A stretch of 64,000 nucleotides of DNA, from contig NZ_LT900021.1 in NCBI RefSeq assembly GCF_900198835.1, positions 1,984,001 to 2,048,000 of the forward strand, given 5' to 3'. Below, piece by piece: positions 44,575-53,515 of this stretch; the first letter of the stretch is position 1; every line of letters begins with the position of its first letter. The notes beneath the pieces are model-generated. The model worked only from the letters and a program-made list of their open reading frames with translations, was not told the origin of the DNA and ran no database searches. Made by a program: the position numbers and the translations under genes. Source of the stretch: Thermococcus henrietii (GTDB lineage: Archaea; Methanobacteriota_B; Thermococci; Thermococcales; Thermococcaceae).

Positions 44575-45030
44575 TCAGATTTTAAACACTAGAGAGCGCT
44601 TTATGCCATTCTCAAGGACCACTGTAATAGTGTGGTAACCGGGGTTAAGGGCATACTTTATTTTTATCTCCCCCACTTGATAAGGACTAATGTACGTTGA
44701 GGGTTCAAACGTTAGATTAGCTGAAGGTACGAGTAGACCATCAATTAATACCTGAACTGAATTTGAGTTAAAGGGTATCGAAACTTGGCCGATGTTTTTA
44801 ATATAAAACGTGTAAGTATAAGGAGTGGTGGAGGTATTAACAGGTATATTGTTGGGGTCGTTTATTATCGCGAAATTTGTCCGAAGTTCATTCGAAAGCA
44901 TAGACCCCTTTATGTGTATTCCCTGGGCTATGTCGTTGGTAACGTAGGCCAGTGCCCCAGCAACGCTCCCAGCAACGAGCACGGCAACTATGAACATTAT
45001 GAGTTCGCTTGCAGGCCCACCTGCCCCCAT
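44575..45030 (-). CDS. flaG: Archaellum stator protein FlaG (ArlG)
   Basis: This 151-residue protein has an N-terminal membrane helix (ASELIMFIVAVLVAGSVAGALAYV) and a beta-sandwich domain. FlaG with FlaF forms the stator that contacts the S-layer. The ATG at 45030 follows GGAGGTGAGCTG and overlaps the flaF stop by one base. Position between flaF and flaH is canonical. Confidence 0.88.
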   Translation of the reverse strand: MGAGGPASELIMFIVAVLVAGSVAGALAYVTNDIAQGIHIKGSMLSNELRTNFAIINDPNNIPVNTSTTPYTYTFYIKNIGQVSIPFNSNSVQVLIDGLLVPSANLTFEPSTYISPYQVGEIKIKYALNPGYHTITVVLENGIKRSLVFKI

Positions 45031-45551
45031 CAGCTCACCTCCGTTGGACAGCCCCTCGATGTGGTAACGTACACCGAGTTCGTCGTTGTGTTGTAGTACC
45101 AGTTGAACCTGACCCAGCACCCATTGCCGAAGACTACGTTCAGCGTGTGGTGAGTGCTATCGAGGGGTATGTACGTAACGTTCAGCAGGACCTCACCGCC
45201 AGGGAGGAGATAGGTGTAATTGGAGAGGAAACCAACGTTATCGTCGTTAACGTTGTAAAGTGTAACCAGCTTTCCATCATACGTTCCGCTCCAGTGGGGA
45301 ACGTATAGGGTAATCCCATTGCTCCGAATTGCGAGGGTTATGTTGTAATATGTAGTCCCCGTACTGACACTACTGTTCTTAGCGTTTAGAGAGGACAGAG
45401 TGTTCAACTGTGAAAGCTTGAGGTTGTACCAATACTCGCGGGCGGCCTGAACGTTGGCGTAGGCGTTGTCCCAGGCTGTGTAGAGCGTCCCAGCCATCAT
45501 CAAAAATGAAATGAAGATTATCGCTGCACTCGCTGAGACGCTGAACCCCAT
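45030..45551 (-). CDS. flaF: Archaellum stator protein FlaF (ArlF)
   Basis: This 173-residue protein begins MGFSVSASAAIIFISFLMMAGTLYTAWDNAYANVQ, a single membrane helix followed by an extracellular beta domain rich in Asn-x-Thr/Ser sites, typical of FlaF. It binds S-layer protein in characterised archaea. Coupled to flaG through a TGATG overlap. Confidence 0.88.
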   Translation of the reverse strand: MGFSVSASAAIIFISFLMMAGTLYTAWDNAYANVQAAREYWYNLKLSQLNTLSSLNAKNSSVSTGTTYYNITLAIRSNGITLYVPHWSGTYDGKLVTLYNVNDDNVGFLSNYTYLLPGGEVLLNVTYIPLDSTHHTLNVVFGNGCWVRFNWYYNTTTNSVYVTTSRGCPTEVS

Positions 45552-45571
45552 AGGCCGCCCCCTCCAAGCCC

Positions 45572-47005
45572 TCAGATGCCGTAGAACTCATCGAGCGTCT
45601 TTTCCAGCATCTTGATTTCCCTTTCAAGTTTGTCAAGGACGTTTCTGTTAATCCTAAGTCCCCTGAGACGCTCGATGAACAGCAGGCTTATGAGGTGGTC
45701 CTGAACGGTGAGCTTCTCGGCCGGCTTCCACTCCGGGTCCCTGTGGTGCGGTCTGGTGCCCTTGGCGTAGCGGAGCAGCTGGTTGAGCACTTCCTCGCTT
45801 ATCCAGCCGATTTCGTAGTAGAACTCTAGAACCCTCTCGAGGTTCTGTATGCCGACCCTGTCGATGAGGAATCCGAGCCACTTGAGCGCTATCATGGTGG
45901 AAACGATGTCCTCGGGTAGCTTCTCAAGCCTGGCCTTCCTTGGCTCCTCCTCGAAGAGAAGGCTCGCGATGTCCTCGGGAATCTGAAGCTTTTCAGCCAT
46001 GCCAACACCACCTTCCTTCTTTTCTTCAACAACCTCATGAGCGGGAACTTCTTCAATCGAAATTTCCTCAACCCCCTCCTCGGGGACGACCTCAACTTCT
46101 TCGGGCGTTTCTTCTGTGGGAGCCTCAACTTCCTCAACTTTGACCTCTTCGGGTACTTCCTCGACGACCTCCTGTTGCCCCGCCTCTTCGGAAACCTCCT
46201 CCGCGGGTTTTTCCTCGACTTCTTCGACCTCCTCGACGGTCTCCGGCACCTCCTCAACCTTGAGTTCCTCGACCTCTTCCTCTTCGACAGGGGCCTCTTG
46301 GACCTCGGCTACTTCTTCAACCTCCGAAACCTCGGGAACTTCCTCGATTTCCACAACTGGCCCGGCCTCTTCGGCCTTCTCCTCCTCTTGGGCAAGCTCT
46401 GCCTGGGCCTCTGCAACGGCCTGCTCAGCCGCGGCGAGCTCCTCCTCGCTGACCTCTTCGCCGGCCTCAATCTTGGCCTGGAGCTCTTCAAGCCTCTCCT
46501 GAGCCTCCTCAAGCTTCTCACTTGCAGTCTTCTCCTCAACCTTCTCCGCGAGCTCCTCAACCTTCTTGTGGAGCTCCTCAAGCTTTTCGACGAGCTCGGA
46601 GGGAGTCTCTTCTTTCTCCTCCTCTTCAAGGAGCTCCTCAAGCTTGCCAATCTTCTCGTGGACTTCCTCAACCTTCTTCGAGACGGATTCGGCCTTTTTC
46701 TCATGAACATCGAACTTGGCCGTTTCAAGGGTCTCAACGAGCCTGCTCAGCTGCATACTGAGGTCCGTAAGCCTTTTGCCCAGCTCGTCAACGCGCTTGC
46801 TGAGCTGTTCGTACTTGGTAACCTGGTTGCCGTAGGTTTCGAGGACCTTCTGGATTATCTTCTCAAGCTGTTCGTAGGTGAGGTTCTCCTTTCTCGCTAT
46901 CAGCTTCTCCCGGAGGTCGTTTATGACGACGCTGGGAACCTTGCCCTTGAGCTCTGCGAGCTTTGCGTTGATGTCTGCCTCTGTGACCAGCCTTGCCATC
47001 TCCAT
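45572..47005 (-). CDS. flaD: Archaellum cytosolic protein FlaD/E (ArlD)
   Basis: This 477-residue protein has three parts. Residues 1-170 are coiled coil. Residues about 170-335 are a low-complexity acidic stretch dominated by Glu, Val and Pro. The C-terminal 140 residues (ASLLFEEEPRKARLEKLPEDIVSTMIALKWLGFLIDRVG to MLEKTLDEFYGI) are the conserved FlaD/FlaE domain. FlaC, D and E form the cytosolic ring that links the motor to the chemotaxis adaptor CheF in other euryarchaea. No separate flaE is present. Confidence 0.9.
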   Translation of the reverse strand: MEMARLVTEADINAKLAELKGKVPSVVINDLREKLIARKENLTYEQLEKIIQKVLETYGNQVTKYEQLSKRVDELGKRLTDLSMQLSRLVETLETAKFDVHEKKAESVSKKVEEVHEKIGKLEELLEEEEKEETPSELVEKLEELHKKVEELAEKVEEKTASEKLEEAQERLEELQAKIEAGEEVSEEELAAAEQAVAEAQAELAQEEEKAEEAGPVVEIEEVPEVSEVEEVAEVQEAPVEEEEVEELKVEEVPETVEEVEEVEEKPAEEVSEEAGQQEVVEEVPEEVKVEEVEAPTEETPEEVEVVPEEGVEEISIEEVPAHEVVEEKKEGGVGMAEKLQIPEDIASLLFEEEPRKARLEKLPEDIVSTMIALKWLGFLIDRVGIQNLERVLEFYYEIGWISEEVLNQLLRYAKGTRPHHRDPEWKPAEKLTVQDHLISLLFIERLRGLRINRNVLDKLEREIKMLEKTLDEFYGI

Positions 47006-47008
47006 GCG

Positions 47009-47488
47009 TCACACCTCCGCAAGCACCTCATAGATTATCGAGTCGAGGTCAACGCCGTAACCGGCGAGCACCTTTATGTCATTCTTTATCTGGGCAATCT
47101 CAAGCTTTAAGTCTTCCAGTTCCTTCCGGATTTCCTGTATCTCACTGGTGAGCGGGTTCTCCTGTCCCATCTGCTCCTTGAAGGGGTTTATCTCCTGACT
47201 GATGACCTCGTAGAGCATCATGACGTCCTTGATGGTCTTGTCAAGCCTGTCTATGTCGTCGCGGAGCTCCTGTATCTGCTTCTTGAGGGTGTCAATGCTT
47301 ATCTTTATCCTCGGGATGTCGTTCTCAATCTCGTTTATCCTCTCGAGTATCTGTGTAATCTGCTCGTTCTCCTGCCTGCTCTCAACCTCTTCTTCGAGCT
47401 CCTCAACTTCCAAGGGCTCTGAGGAGGGGGCAGGTTCTTCCTTGGTTTTTTTCTTTCCAAATAAAGATGAAAGGAACGCTAAGGCCAT
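47009..47488 (-). CDS. flaC: Archaellum cytosolic protein FlaC (ArlC)
   Basis: This 159-residue protein has a basic Lys-rich segment near the N-terminus (SSLFGKKKTKEE), an acidic linker, and a long coiled coil (NEIENDIPRIKISIDTLKKQIQELRDDIDRLDKTI) with a C-terminal LAGYGVDLDSIIYEVLAEV. It lies three bases before flaD. Its role is as for FlaD. Confidence 0.88.
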   Translation of the reverse strand: MALAFLSSLFGKKKTKEEPAPSSEPLEVEELEEEVESRQENEQITQILERINEIENDIPRIKISIDTLKKQIQELRDDIDRLDKTIKDVMMLYEVISQEINPFKEQMGQENPLTSEIQEIRKELEDLKLEIAQIKNDIKVLAGYGVDLDSIIYEVLAEV

Positions 47489-47500
47489 CGTCCCACCCCC

Positions 47501-48277
47501 TCACTGCAACTGTATGATGTTCTGTGTGTAAGTGTTGGGCGTTGTGAAGTCAATGACACCGCCTGCGCCGTTCTCTGGAATGACCTTTCCAGTGACTTTA
47601 GTGGCCGGTGGAAGGCCGAACTTGTCCCCTCCCTTGAAGGGCGTCATCCATATCAGGAGCGCCGCTATGTCACCCCAGCTCAAGGTGGGGTTGTCCGGGT
47701 TGTCGGAGATACTGCCATCGTAATCCTGAACGGCCACGATGCCGAAGATGAGGTGACCGTTTACAGTGGCGTTGTACAGGTTCTCCCAGAGCTGGGTGAT
47801 GTTGTCGGCAACCTTGAGGGTCGTCGATTTGTTGCCGTAGGGCAGGTATGAGGTGTTGTACTGGAAGATGTTCTCGATGTCGCCGGCGTAGTGGAAGTAT
47901 GTGGCGTTGACCTTCACGCCGCTGATGTTCTCGTCCTCGCTCGGGTTGTAGTACCTGAACACGGCCATCTGCTTGCCGTTGCTTATGACCACCTTAACGT
48001 GGGCGAGGTTTATGCCCCCACTTCCGGCGTTGGGACTGACGTAGATGACTAGGCGGGTTATGTTGTGGCCGGACGGCGGGTTGCCGTAAACGTAGCCGTA
48101 GATGTTCATTACCTTTATTCCACTCGCAACCTCCTGGGTGGTCTCCCTACCCGTCGCCATGGCTTTCTGTTGCAGGTAGCCGCTCGTGCTTATGAGCACA
48201 CCGGCGGCCACTGCGGCAACTAGGACCATTGCAATGAACACGATGAGCGTGCCAATACCAATCGCACCGCGTCTCAT
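47501..48277 (-). CDS. Archaellin (flagellin), fourth copy
   Basis: This protein of about 258 residues has the class III signal [28 protein letters not shown], cut by the preflagellin peptidase after Gly, and a conserved hydrophobic N-terminal helix that packs into the filament core. It is the largest of the four archaellins, with extra Asn-Ser/Thr sites. Start ATG 48277 follows GAGGTGATGGAG; an upstream GTG-ATG pair is less likely. It is the last flagellin before flaC. Confidence 0.93.
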   Translation of the reverse strand: MRRGAIGIGTLIVFIAMVLVAAVAAGVLISTSGYLQQKAMATGRETTQEVASGIKVMNIYGYVYGNPPSGHNITRLVIYVSPNAGSGGINLAHVKVVISNGKQMAVFRYYNPSEDENISGVKVNATYFHYAGDIENIFQYNTSYLPYGNKSTTLKVADNITQLWENLYNATVNGHLIFGIVAVQDYDGSISDNPDNPTLSWGDIAALLIWMTPFKGGDKFGLPPATKVTGKVIPENGAGGVIDFTTPNTYTQNIIQLQ

Positions 48278-48287
48278 CTCCATCACC

Positions 48288-48953
48288 TCACTGGAGCACC
48301 ATCACGTTGTAGTTGAACGTGGCTGGAGTGGTGAAGTCTATAACTCCCGCCGCACCGACCTCTGGTATGACTTTGCCCACTATCTTGGTCGCCGGGCCAA
48401 TGCCCGCCCTGCCATCCTCGGTCCTGAACACCGTTGTCTTGAGGAGCAACGCCACCATGTCGCCCCACTCGAGGTTCGGATGCCTTACGTCCATCTTGCT
48501 GCCTCCGTCGTGGATTACCGCTATTGCAAACGTTGTGTTCGTGAGGTTCGGGTTGTCCCAAACCTGCTTTGTGATGTTGGTGCCGTTGAAGAGGTCGTCT
48601 ATGATGCCCCGATACAGGATTTCGCTGTAGTTGTAGACGACGAGTCTAACACCGTCGCTTAGGACTATCTTGACGTTGCTGAGGTCTATGCCCTCGCTAC
48701 CCGAGTTGGGCGCTATGAATATCGCCATCTTCGTTATTGTCCCCTTGCTCGGTGGCGTTGTGTTCACGTAGCCGTAGATGTTAACGACCTTGAGACCGCT
48801 CGCAACCTCCTGGGTGGTCTGCCTCCCTGCAGCTTGAGCCTTCTGCTCGAGATAGCCCGCTGTGCCGATGATAACTCCTGCCGCCACTGCCGCGACGAGC
48901 ACCATTGCAATGAAGACTATCAGCGTGCCAATGCCTATTGCTCCCCTCCGCAA
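48288..48953 (-). CDS. Archaellin (flagellin), third copy
   Basis: This 221-residue archaellin starts at TTG, placed right after GGAGGTGATACC, and reads [29 protein letters not shown]. The central region diverges from the other copies, while the C-terminus ([21 protein letters not shown]) is conserved. The use of a TTG start may lower its expression relative to the first copies. It precedes the fourth copy by ten bases. Confidence 0.92.
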   Translation of the reverse strand: MRRGAIGIGTLIVFIAMVLVAAVAAGVIIGTAGYLEQKAQAAGRQTTQEVASGLKVVNIYGYVNTTPPSKGTITKMAIFIAPNSGSEGIDLSNVKIVLSDGVRLVVYNYSEILYRGIIDDLFNGTNITKQVWDNPNLTNTTFAIAVIHDGGSKMDVRHPNLEWGDMVALLLKTTVFRTEDGRAGIGPATKIVGKVIPEVGAAGVIDFTTPATFNYNVMVLQ

Positions 48954-49007
48954 GGTATCACCTCCTGAAAATTGTCAAAGAACGAAAGCCAAAGGGGAAG
49001 AGAAGCG

Positions 49008-49643
49008 TCACTGGAGGTTGATGACCTCGGTAGTGTAGGTGCTTGGAGTGGTGAAGTCGATGACGCCCGGGGCACCAAACTCTGGGATAACCTTGCCGGT
49101 TATGTGGGTCCTAACGGGTATTCCGGTACCAAACACAGCGGTCGCGTTGACGAGGAGGGCCGCTATGTCGCCCTTGTTGAGCGTGGTTCCCTTGATGGCT
49201 GACTTGTCGTAGTCCTGTATTATCAGGGCAACGTACTTGGTGGAGCTGGTGTTGGTCCAGAGGTTCGGGTCGAACACGTTCGAGACGTCAGTGCCATCGA
49301 TACTGTTGTTGTACGTGAGGTAGACCTGGGTTGCGTTGTTGGCGAGGAGTATCTTGGTGGTCTTGAGGTCGATTCCGGCGCTGCCCGCGTTCGGAGTAAC
49401 GTAGATAGCGAGCTGGGTTATGAGGGTCTTGTCGGCGTTGGTGTGGCCGACCACGTGCAGGACCTGTATTCCGCTGGCGACCTGCTCAGTGCTCTCCCTG
49501 CCAGTGCTGGAAGCCTTCTGCTGCAGATAACCACTCGTGTTGATAAGCACTGCCGCGGCAACAGCCGCGACGAGGACCATGGCGATGAAGACTATAAGGG
49601 TGCCAATACCAACGGCACCCCTCCTCTTTCTAACGAGCCTCAC
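49008..49643 (-). CDS. Archaellin (flagellin), second copy
   Basis: This 211-residue archaellin starts at a GTG after GGGGGTGATGTGA and reads [27 protein letters not shown]. Its N-terminal part, nucleotide by nucleotide, is identical to the first copy over 102 bases (49461-49562), and further short identical blocks follow. The middle part differs. It probably contributes to the main filament. Confidence 0.93.
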   Translation of the reverse strand: MRLVRKRRGAVGIGTLIVFIAMVLVAAVAAAVLINTSGYLQQKASSTGRESTEQVASGIQVLHVVGHTNADKTLITQLAIYVTPNAGSAGIDLKTTKILLANNATQVYLTYNNSIDGTDVSNVFDPNLWTNTSSTKYVALIIQDYDKSAIKGTTLNKGDIAALLVNATAVFGTGIPVRTHITGKVIPEFGAPGVIDFTTPSTYTTEVINLQ

Positions 49644-49656
49644 TCACATCACCCCC

Positions 49657-50292
49657 TCACTGTAGCTGCACCACCGCGGTTGTGTAAGTGCTCGGAGTCG
49701 TGAAGTCGATAACACCCGGAGCTCCGAACTCTGGAACGACCTGTCCGGTGATGTGAGTCCTGACCGGTATCGCTCCAAAGAGGTCGCCAACGTCAACGGT
49801 AAGGACGACGATGTCACCGGCGTTCATGGTCGGGGAGTCCTTCTTAACGCTGTGGTCGTAGTCCTGTATGACGATGATACCAAAGTTGGTCTTGTAAGTA
49901 ACGTTCGGCCAAGCGGTGGAGCCGAAGATGTTGTTTGAGGTGTTGTCATAGAACTTCGAGTTGTACTTGAGAACCGCCTGAGCGGTACCGTTGCTGAGGA
50001 TTATCTTGGTGTTGTTGAGGTCGATTCCGGCGCTGCCCGCGTTCGGAGTAACGTAGATAGCGAGCTTGGTCAGTCCGTTGTCCGCCGCGTTGTAGTAACC
50101 AACCACCTGCATGACCTGTATTCCGCTGGCGACCTGCTCAGTGCTCTCCCTGCCAGTGCTGGAAGCCTTCTGCTGCAGATAACCACTCGTGTTGATAAGC
50201 ACTGCCGCGGCAACTGCCGCCACTAGAACCATTGCTATGAACACAATCAGGGTACCGATACCCACGGCACCTCTTCTGGTCCTGGCCTTCAT
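49657..50292 (-). CDS. flaB1: Archaellin (flagellin), first copy
   Basis: This 211-residue archaellin is the promoter-proximal gene of the operon. [29 protein letters not shown] contains the basic class III leader and processing site. The variable centre (about 75-150) contains several Asn-x-Ser/Thr sequons that could be glycosylated. The promoter with three ordered repeats lies 49-110 bases upstream. As first gene it is likely the major filament subunit. Confidence 0.94.
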   Translation of the reverse strand: MKARTRRGAVGIGTLIVFIAMVLVAAVAAAVLINTSGYLQQKASSTGRESTEQVASGIQVMQVVGYYNAADNGLTKLAIYVTPNAGSAGIDLNNTKIILSNGTAQAVLKYNSKFYDNTSNNIFGSTAWPNVTYKTNFGIIVIQDYDHSVKKDSPTMNAGDIVVLTVDVGDLFGAIPVRTHITGQVVPEFGAPGVIDFTTPSTYTTAVVQLQ

Positions 50293-50340
50293 TCACCACG
50301 CACCCCCATAGGGTTATTTGCGTTAGTGGTTACGCCCGAA

Positions 50341-50401
50341 AAATATAAAGCCCTTTTTTGTTCTTAGTAGTGTAGGTGATTGTGTAGGTGCATATGTAGG
50401 T
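50341..50401 (-). promoter_or_regulatory. Archaellum operon promoter with three 12-bp-spaced ACCTACA boxes
   Basis: Reading the minus strand, ACCTACA occurs at 50401-50395, 50389-50383 and 50377-50371, exactly 12 bp apart. A TATA box (CTTTATATTTTT, 50350-50341) lies 21 bp downstream of the proximal box. The distal box forms TACCTACATA, including TACATA, the sequence reported for the methanogen archaellum activator EarA. This looks like an activator site on one helix face slightly over one turn apart. Confidence 0.7.
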
Positions 50402-50438
50402 ACTAAAAAAAGAACCCAACGACAGCGGCTGGGGGGAG

Positions 50439-51392
50439 TTATAGTTTTTCAAGAACGAGGAGGCTCTTACCGGGCCGCTCAACGCGCACGGTGAAGCCCA
50501 ACTTTTCAACGGCCTTTAAAATCTCCTGAGTCATTGGAAAGCCCACGAAATCCCTGTTGAGGGCCTCAAAGAACTCAAGGGCCGAAACGTTCTCAAAGGC
50601 GTCCCTAAAGGGTTCCACTATCACCAGCTTACCCCCATCTTTCAAGGTTTCCAAAGCGTTCTTGAGGACTTTAGCCCTGTCCGGGATGTACTCGAGAACA
50701 AAGCTCATCAGAACGGCGTCGTACTCGTTGACGGGCCGTATAAGCCGAGCGTCGAGCTCTTTAAGGGAAATGGGGAGGTTTTTTTCCTCGGCCCTGGAGC
50801 GGGCTATCTCAAGGAGCGCCGGTGAGTAGTCGAGGCCGAGGTAGAGACCATCGTAGCCCACAATCCTGCCGAAGAACTCCGGTGAGACTGAACCACATCC
50901 TATATCGAGAACCGCCGAACCAGGCTTTAGGCCGGCAACGTCGGCCATGACCTCTCGGTAGGCCCTCGCGAAGGAGGTGCTCATCCTCATGTCCCAGAAG
51001 TCGGCGTCCTTGTCAAAGTCCATGAGGATGTGTGGATGGGTGGGAGTTATGAAGGCGTAGTCAACCATTCGATAAATCTCCTCGTGAATGGAAACCCAGT
51101 CCGGGAGAAGGAGGTCATACTTATCTGGAGGAATCTCGAGGGTATATGAAAAACCGTTGAGGTGGAGCCTCCCGGCGCGAACCTCGATGATTCGGAGGTC
51201 CTGCAACGTAGAGATGAACCTCACGAGCAGGGCCCTGTTTGGAAGACCTACTCCCTCAAGGAGCTCTTGGAGGGTGGGCTCCTTCGCAAGGAGGGAAAAT
51301 ATACCGTGTTTCGTACCGAGGGAAACAATCTGGAGTATGGCAATCCTGACCATGTGGTCTATGTTGGTGTCAACGACCCTTGGGGAGGTCAT
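50439..51392 (-). CDS. SAM-dependent methyltransferase with N-terminal winged-helix-like domain
   Basis: This 317-residue protein has an N-terminal helical region (DHMVRIAILQIVSLGTKHGIFSLLAKEPTLQELLEGVGLP) resembling the dimerisation domain of O-methyltransferases, and a SAM domain with VLDIGCGSVSPEFFGRI, YLGLDYSPALLEIARSRA, and LMSFVLEYIPDRAKVLKNALETLKDGGKLVIVEPF. It follows earA by nine bases, so both form one transcript directly upstream of the flagellin operon. A role in modifying archaellum parts or a regulator is inferred. Confidence 0.78.
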   Translation of the reverse strand: MTSPRVVDTNIDHMVRIAILQIVSLGTKHGIFSLLAKEPTLQELLEGVGLPNRALLVRFISTLQDLRIIEVRAGRLHLNGFSYTLEIPPDKYDLLLPDWVSIHEEIYRMVDYAFITPTHPHILMDFDKDADFWDMRMSTSFARAYREVMADVAGLKPGSAVLDIGCGSVSPEFFGRIVGYDGLYLGLDYSPALLEIARSRAEEKNLPISLKELDARLIRPVNEYDAVLMSFVLEYIPDRAKVLKNALETLKDGGKLVIVEPFRDAFENVSALEFFEALNRDFVGFPMTQEILKAVEKLGFTVRVERPGKSLLVLEKL

Positions 51393-51401
51393 CTCCCCAC
51401 C

Positions 51402-51731
51402 TCACAGGAACCGCCTGTAGTAGCGGTAGTATTCCTTCAGGTAATCCACGACCTTCTTGCCGTATTCTGTAAGGCGGTAGTACTTGAAGCCGTTGCTCGC
51501 TATCTCCTCAACGAGACCGAGGTAAACCAGGGAGCTCTCACCGTTGTAGCGGTTACCAAGACCAACAAGAGCCCCCCTCACGTTCGACGGGTCAGAGCCA
51601 ACGACCCTTGCAATCTCCGACAGGTACGTTGCGGACGGATATATCTCGTTCAGGTACATCAGTATCTTCTTCCTGAGCTCACTGCGGTGCAATGACCTGA
51701 GCACCTGCGGGTCTATCACCACCGAGTTCAT
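51402..51731 (-). CDS. earA: EarA-like archaellum transcriptional regulator
   Basis: This 109-residue winged-helix protein reads LRSLHRSELRKKILMYLNEIYPSATYLSEIARVVGSDPSNVRGALVGLGNRYNGESSLVYLGLVEEI, which closely resembles the euryarchaeal archaellum activator EarA described in Methanococcus. The recognition helix is about SDPSNVRGALVGL. It stands immediately upstream of the archaellum operon. The ATG follows GGTGGTGGAGG. Identity as EarA rests on remembered family resemblance plus gene context. Confidence 0.82.
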   Translation of the reverse strand: MNSVVIDPQVLRSLHRSELRKKILMYLNEIYPSATYLSEIARVVGSDPSNVRGALVGLGNRYNGESSLVYLGLVEEIASNGFKYYRLTEYGKKVVDYLKEYYRYYRRFL

Positions 51732-51774
51732 TCCTCCACCACCCCGGGTTTTTCTGAGCCTGATTGTAGCCCGC

Positions 51775-51802
51775 TGAAGTTTATGTAGCTAAGCGTGCAG
51801 GT
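51775..51802 (-). promoter_or_regulatory. earA promoter with two 12-bp-spaced boxes
   Basis: On the minus strand ACCTGCA (51802-51796) and AGCTACA (51790-51784) are exactly 12 bp apart and in the same orientation as the boxes of the flagellin operon. The second merges into ATAAACTT (51782-51775), a plausible TATA element about 45 bases before the ATG. The close overlap suggests feedback control of earA by its own product. Confidence 0.55.
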
Positions 51803-52027
51803 GCACCGTATTATTGTTAGCGCTTGGAAGATATATAACGTTTTCGCATGGAGAATGTCCCTTAACCAATACAAAACCCACTGAATTGAAAAATCATCAC
51901 AACATTTCGATGATGGTGGAATATTGGGCCCTTCACCCATCATCTTGGAAAAAATCTAAAGAGGGTTCAAAAAAGGTTTAAAACATCGTTGCCCATATTA
52001 GTTCCACGGGCTCCGCGGGTGGTAATC

Positions 52028-53074
52028 ATGTGGGAAGCGATTGCAGTAACGGCAGTGGTTGCAGTGGCGCTCGTTCTCTACGTTAGGGACGTCACGAACA
52101 AGGTTCTCGTGAGGTACTTCGAACTCAAGGACAACCTCATGGAGCTCGAAGAGAACTTCACCGGCTTCCGTTCTGCCATTGAAAAGAGAATTTCAGAACT
52201 GAGGAGCTCCGAGAGAGGTCCAACCCAGCTTCCGGAGCTGAAGGAGATTAGGGAAAAGATAACCTCGCTCGAGAAATCCCTGAGGGAGTTCAAGAAGTTC
52301 GAGACGAAGTTCGACTTCGAGATTGGGAGCGTTAAGAACGGTCTTGAGAGGCTCGAGAGCAGGGTTGACCGGCTCGAAAAGGAAGTTGAGGAGAGCAGGG
52401 AGCTTATAAAGGAGGAGCTCAGGGAGGAAATCATCAGGGAGCTTGAGGAGGAGATAGAGCACCTCGAAGAGGTCATCGAGAGGCGGAAGAACGAGGAAGT
52501 TGAGGAGTTCCTTGAGGTCATCAAGGCCGCGATAACACTACAACCAGAGAAGCTCCGCGAGGGCCTTCTTGAAGCCAAGCGCGCACTCCTCTCGCTCAGG
52601 GACATCGCGAAGGTCTACGTCCTGACCGGAAAGGGGCAGAAGGAGTTTAGGGAGCTCAAGGAGAACCTCGTAGAACTCCTCAAGAACCTGAGGAAGCTGG
52701 CAATCGTCTCCGTCCCGGACGAGAACGTTTACTCCAAGTTCAACGAGGTCATAGTCAAAACCAAGAGGCTCGAACTGCCAATGAAACGCGGGGATAAAGA
52801 ACTCTCGCCCGAGAAGAGCTTCATTGAGATACACAGGATAACCTACGAGCTGGCCGGGGAGATTGACAGGATTGCCGAGATGCTCGGAGAGCCCGTCCCC
52901 GTGACGCCCGTGGAGAAGGAGTTCTATGAGAAGCTGCGCTACCAGTTCGAGGAGCTGAGACGGCTGGAGGAGCAGGTGCAAAAGTTAATGCTCAAGCTCG
53001 GAGCCGTTAATAAGGAGCCCGAAGAGAAGAAAGACGACATAGAGGAAATTCTAAAGGACCTCAACCTCCTCTAA
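52028..53074 (+). CDS. Membrane-anchored coiled-coil protein, unknown function
   Basis: This 348-residue protein has one N-terminal membrane helix (AIAVTAVVAVALVLYVRDV), then a long coiled coil (residues about 20-160, rich in E, K, R and L), and a helical C-terminal domain (VIKAAITLQPEKLREGLLEAKRALLSLRDI and onward) ending in an acidic tail. The ATG at 52028 follows GGTGGTAATC. It lies between the archaellum and chemotaxis blocks; a link to motor or receptor arrays is possible but only inferred from place. Its 3' end overlaps cheW by four bases. Confidence 0.7.
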   Translation: MWEAIAVTAVVAVALVLYVRDVTNKVLVRYFELKDNLMELEENFTGFRSAIEKRISELRSSERGPTQLPELKEIREKITSLEKSLREFKKFETKFDFEIGSVKNGLERLESRVDRLEKEVEESRELIKEELREEIIRELEEEIEHLEEVIERRKNEEVEEFLEVIKAAITLQPEKLREGLLEAKRALLSLRDIAKVYVLTGKGQKEFRELKENLVELLKNLRKLAIVSVPDENVYSKFNEVIVKTKRLELPMKRGDKELSPEKSFIEIHRITYELAGEIDRIAEMLGEPVPVTPVEKEFYEKLRYQFEELRRLEEQVQKLMLKLGAVNKEPEEKKDDIEEILKDLNLL

Positions 53075-53511
53075 AACTCGTCGCCGAGGAGCTTGTCGAG
53101 GTCAATCATTATGAGAAGCCTTTCGCCGTCGTTTATCTTGGCGATGCCCTTTATGTAGCGTATGTCCACCCTGCTGGCGAGGGTCTTCGGAGGCTGTTCT
53201 ATCTGGTCCTCGGTGAGGGTTATGACATCCGAGACGGCGTCAACGATTATGCCGACAACCTCGTCCTTGACCTCGGCGATGATAATCTTCTTCTTGGAGA
53301 GGTCCTCGTCCGGGTCGTAGTAGCCGAGGAGCTTCTTGAGGTTGACGACGGTGGTAATCTGACCGCGCAGGTTTATGACGCCCTCAACGAAGTCCGGCGC
53401 GTTGGGAACGCGTGTTATGGGCATCATCTCCTTGATTTCCCTGACCTTGGAGATGTCAAGGCAGAACTCCTCGTTGCCGACCATGAAAGCCACAACCTGA
53501 ATCTCCCCCAA
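53071..53511 (-). CDS. cheW: Chemotaxis adaptor CheW
   Basis: This protein of about 146 residues couples receptors to the CheA kinase. It has the CheW fold signatures VVAFMVGNEEFCLDISKVREIKEM, VPNAPDFVEGVINLRGQITTVVNLKKLLG and KIIIAEVKDEVVGIIVDAVSDVITL. The TTG start at 53511 follows GGGGTGATACT; the frame is open further upstream but overlaps the receptor gene. It is transcribed with the upstream soluble-receptor-like MCP. Confidence 0.92.
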   Translation of the reverse strand: MGEIQVVAFMVGNEEFCLDISKVREIKEMMPITRVPNAPDFVEGVINLRGQITTVVNLKKLLGYYDPDEDLSKKKIIIAEVKDEVVGIIVDAVSDVITLTEDQIEQPPKTLASRVDIRYIKGIAKINDGERLLIMIDLDKLLGDEF

Positions 53512-53515
53512 AGTA

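Noticed and set aside
46200-46500. Repetitive GAGGAA-like sequence in flaD considered as a tandem DNA repeat
   Set aside because: The repetition follows from Glu/Val-rich protein composition and has no fixed unit length.
46037-47110. A 357-codon leucine-rich open frame on the plus strand
   Set aside because: It is the antisense image of the Glu/Lys-rich flaD gene; codons for acidic residues read as Leu/Phe on the other strand.
50371-50401. Regular repeats considered as a short CRISPR-like array
   Set aside because: Units are 7 bp at 12-bp pitch, far too short for CRISPR, and lie at a promoter.
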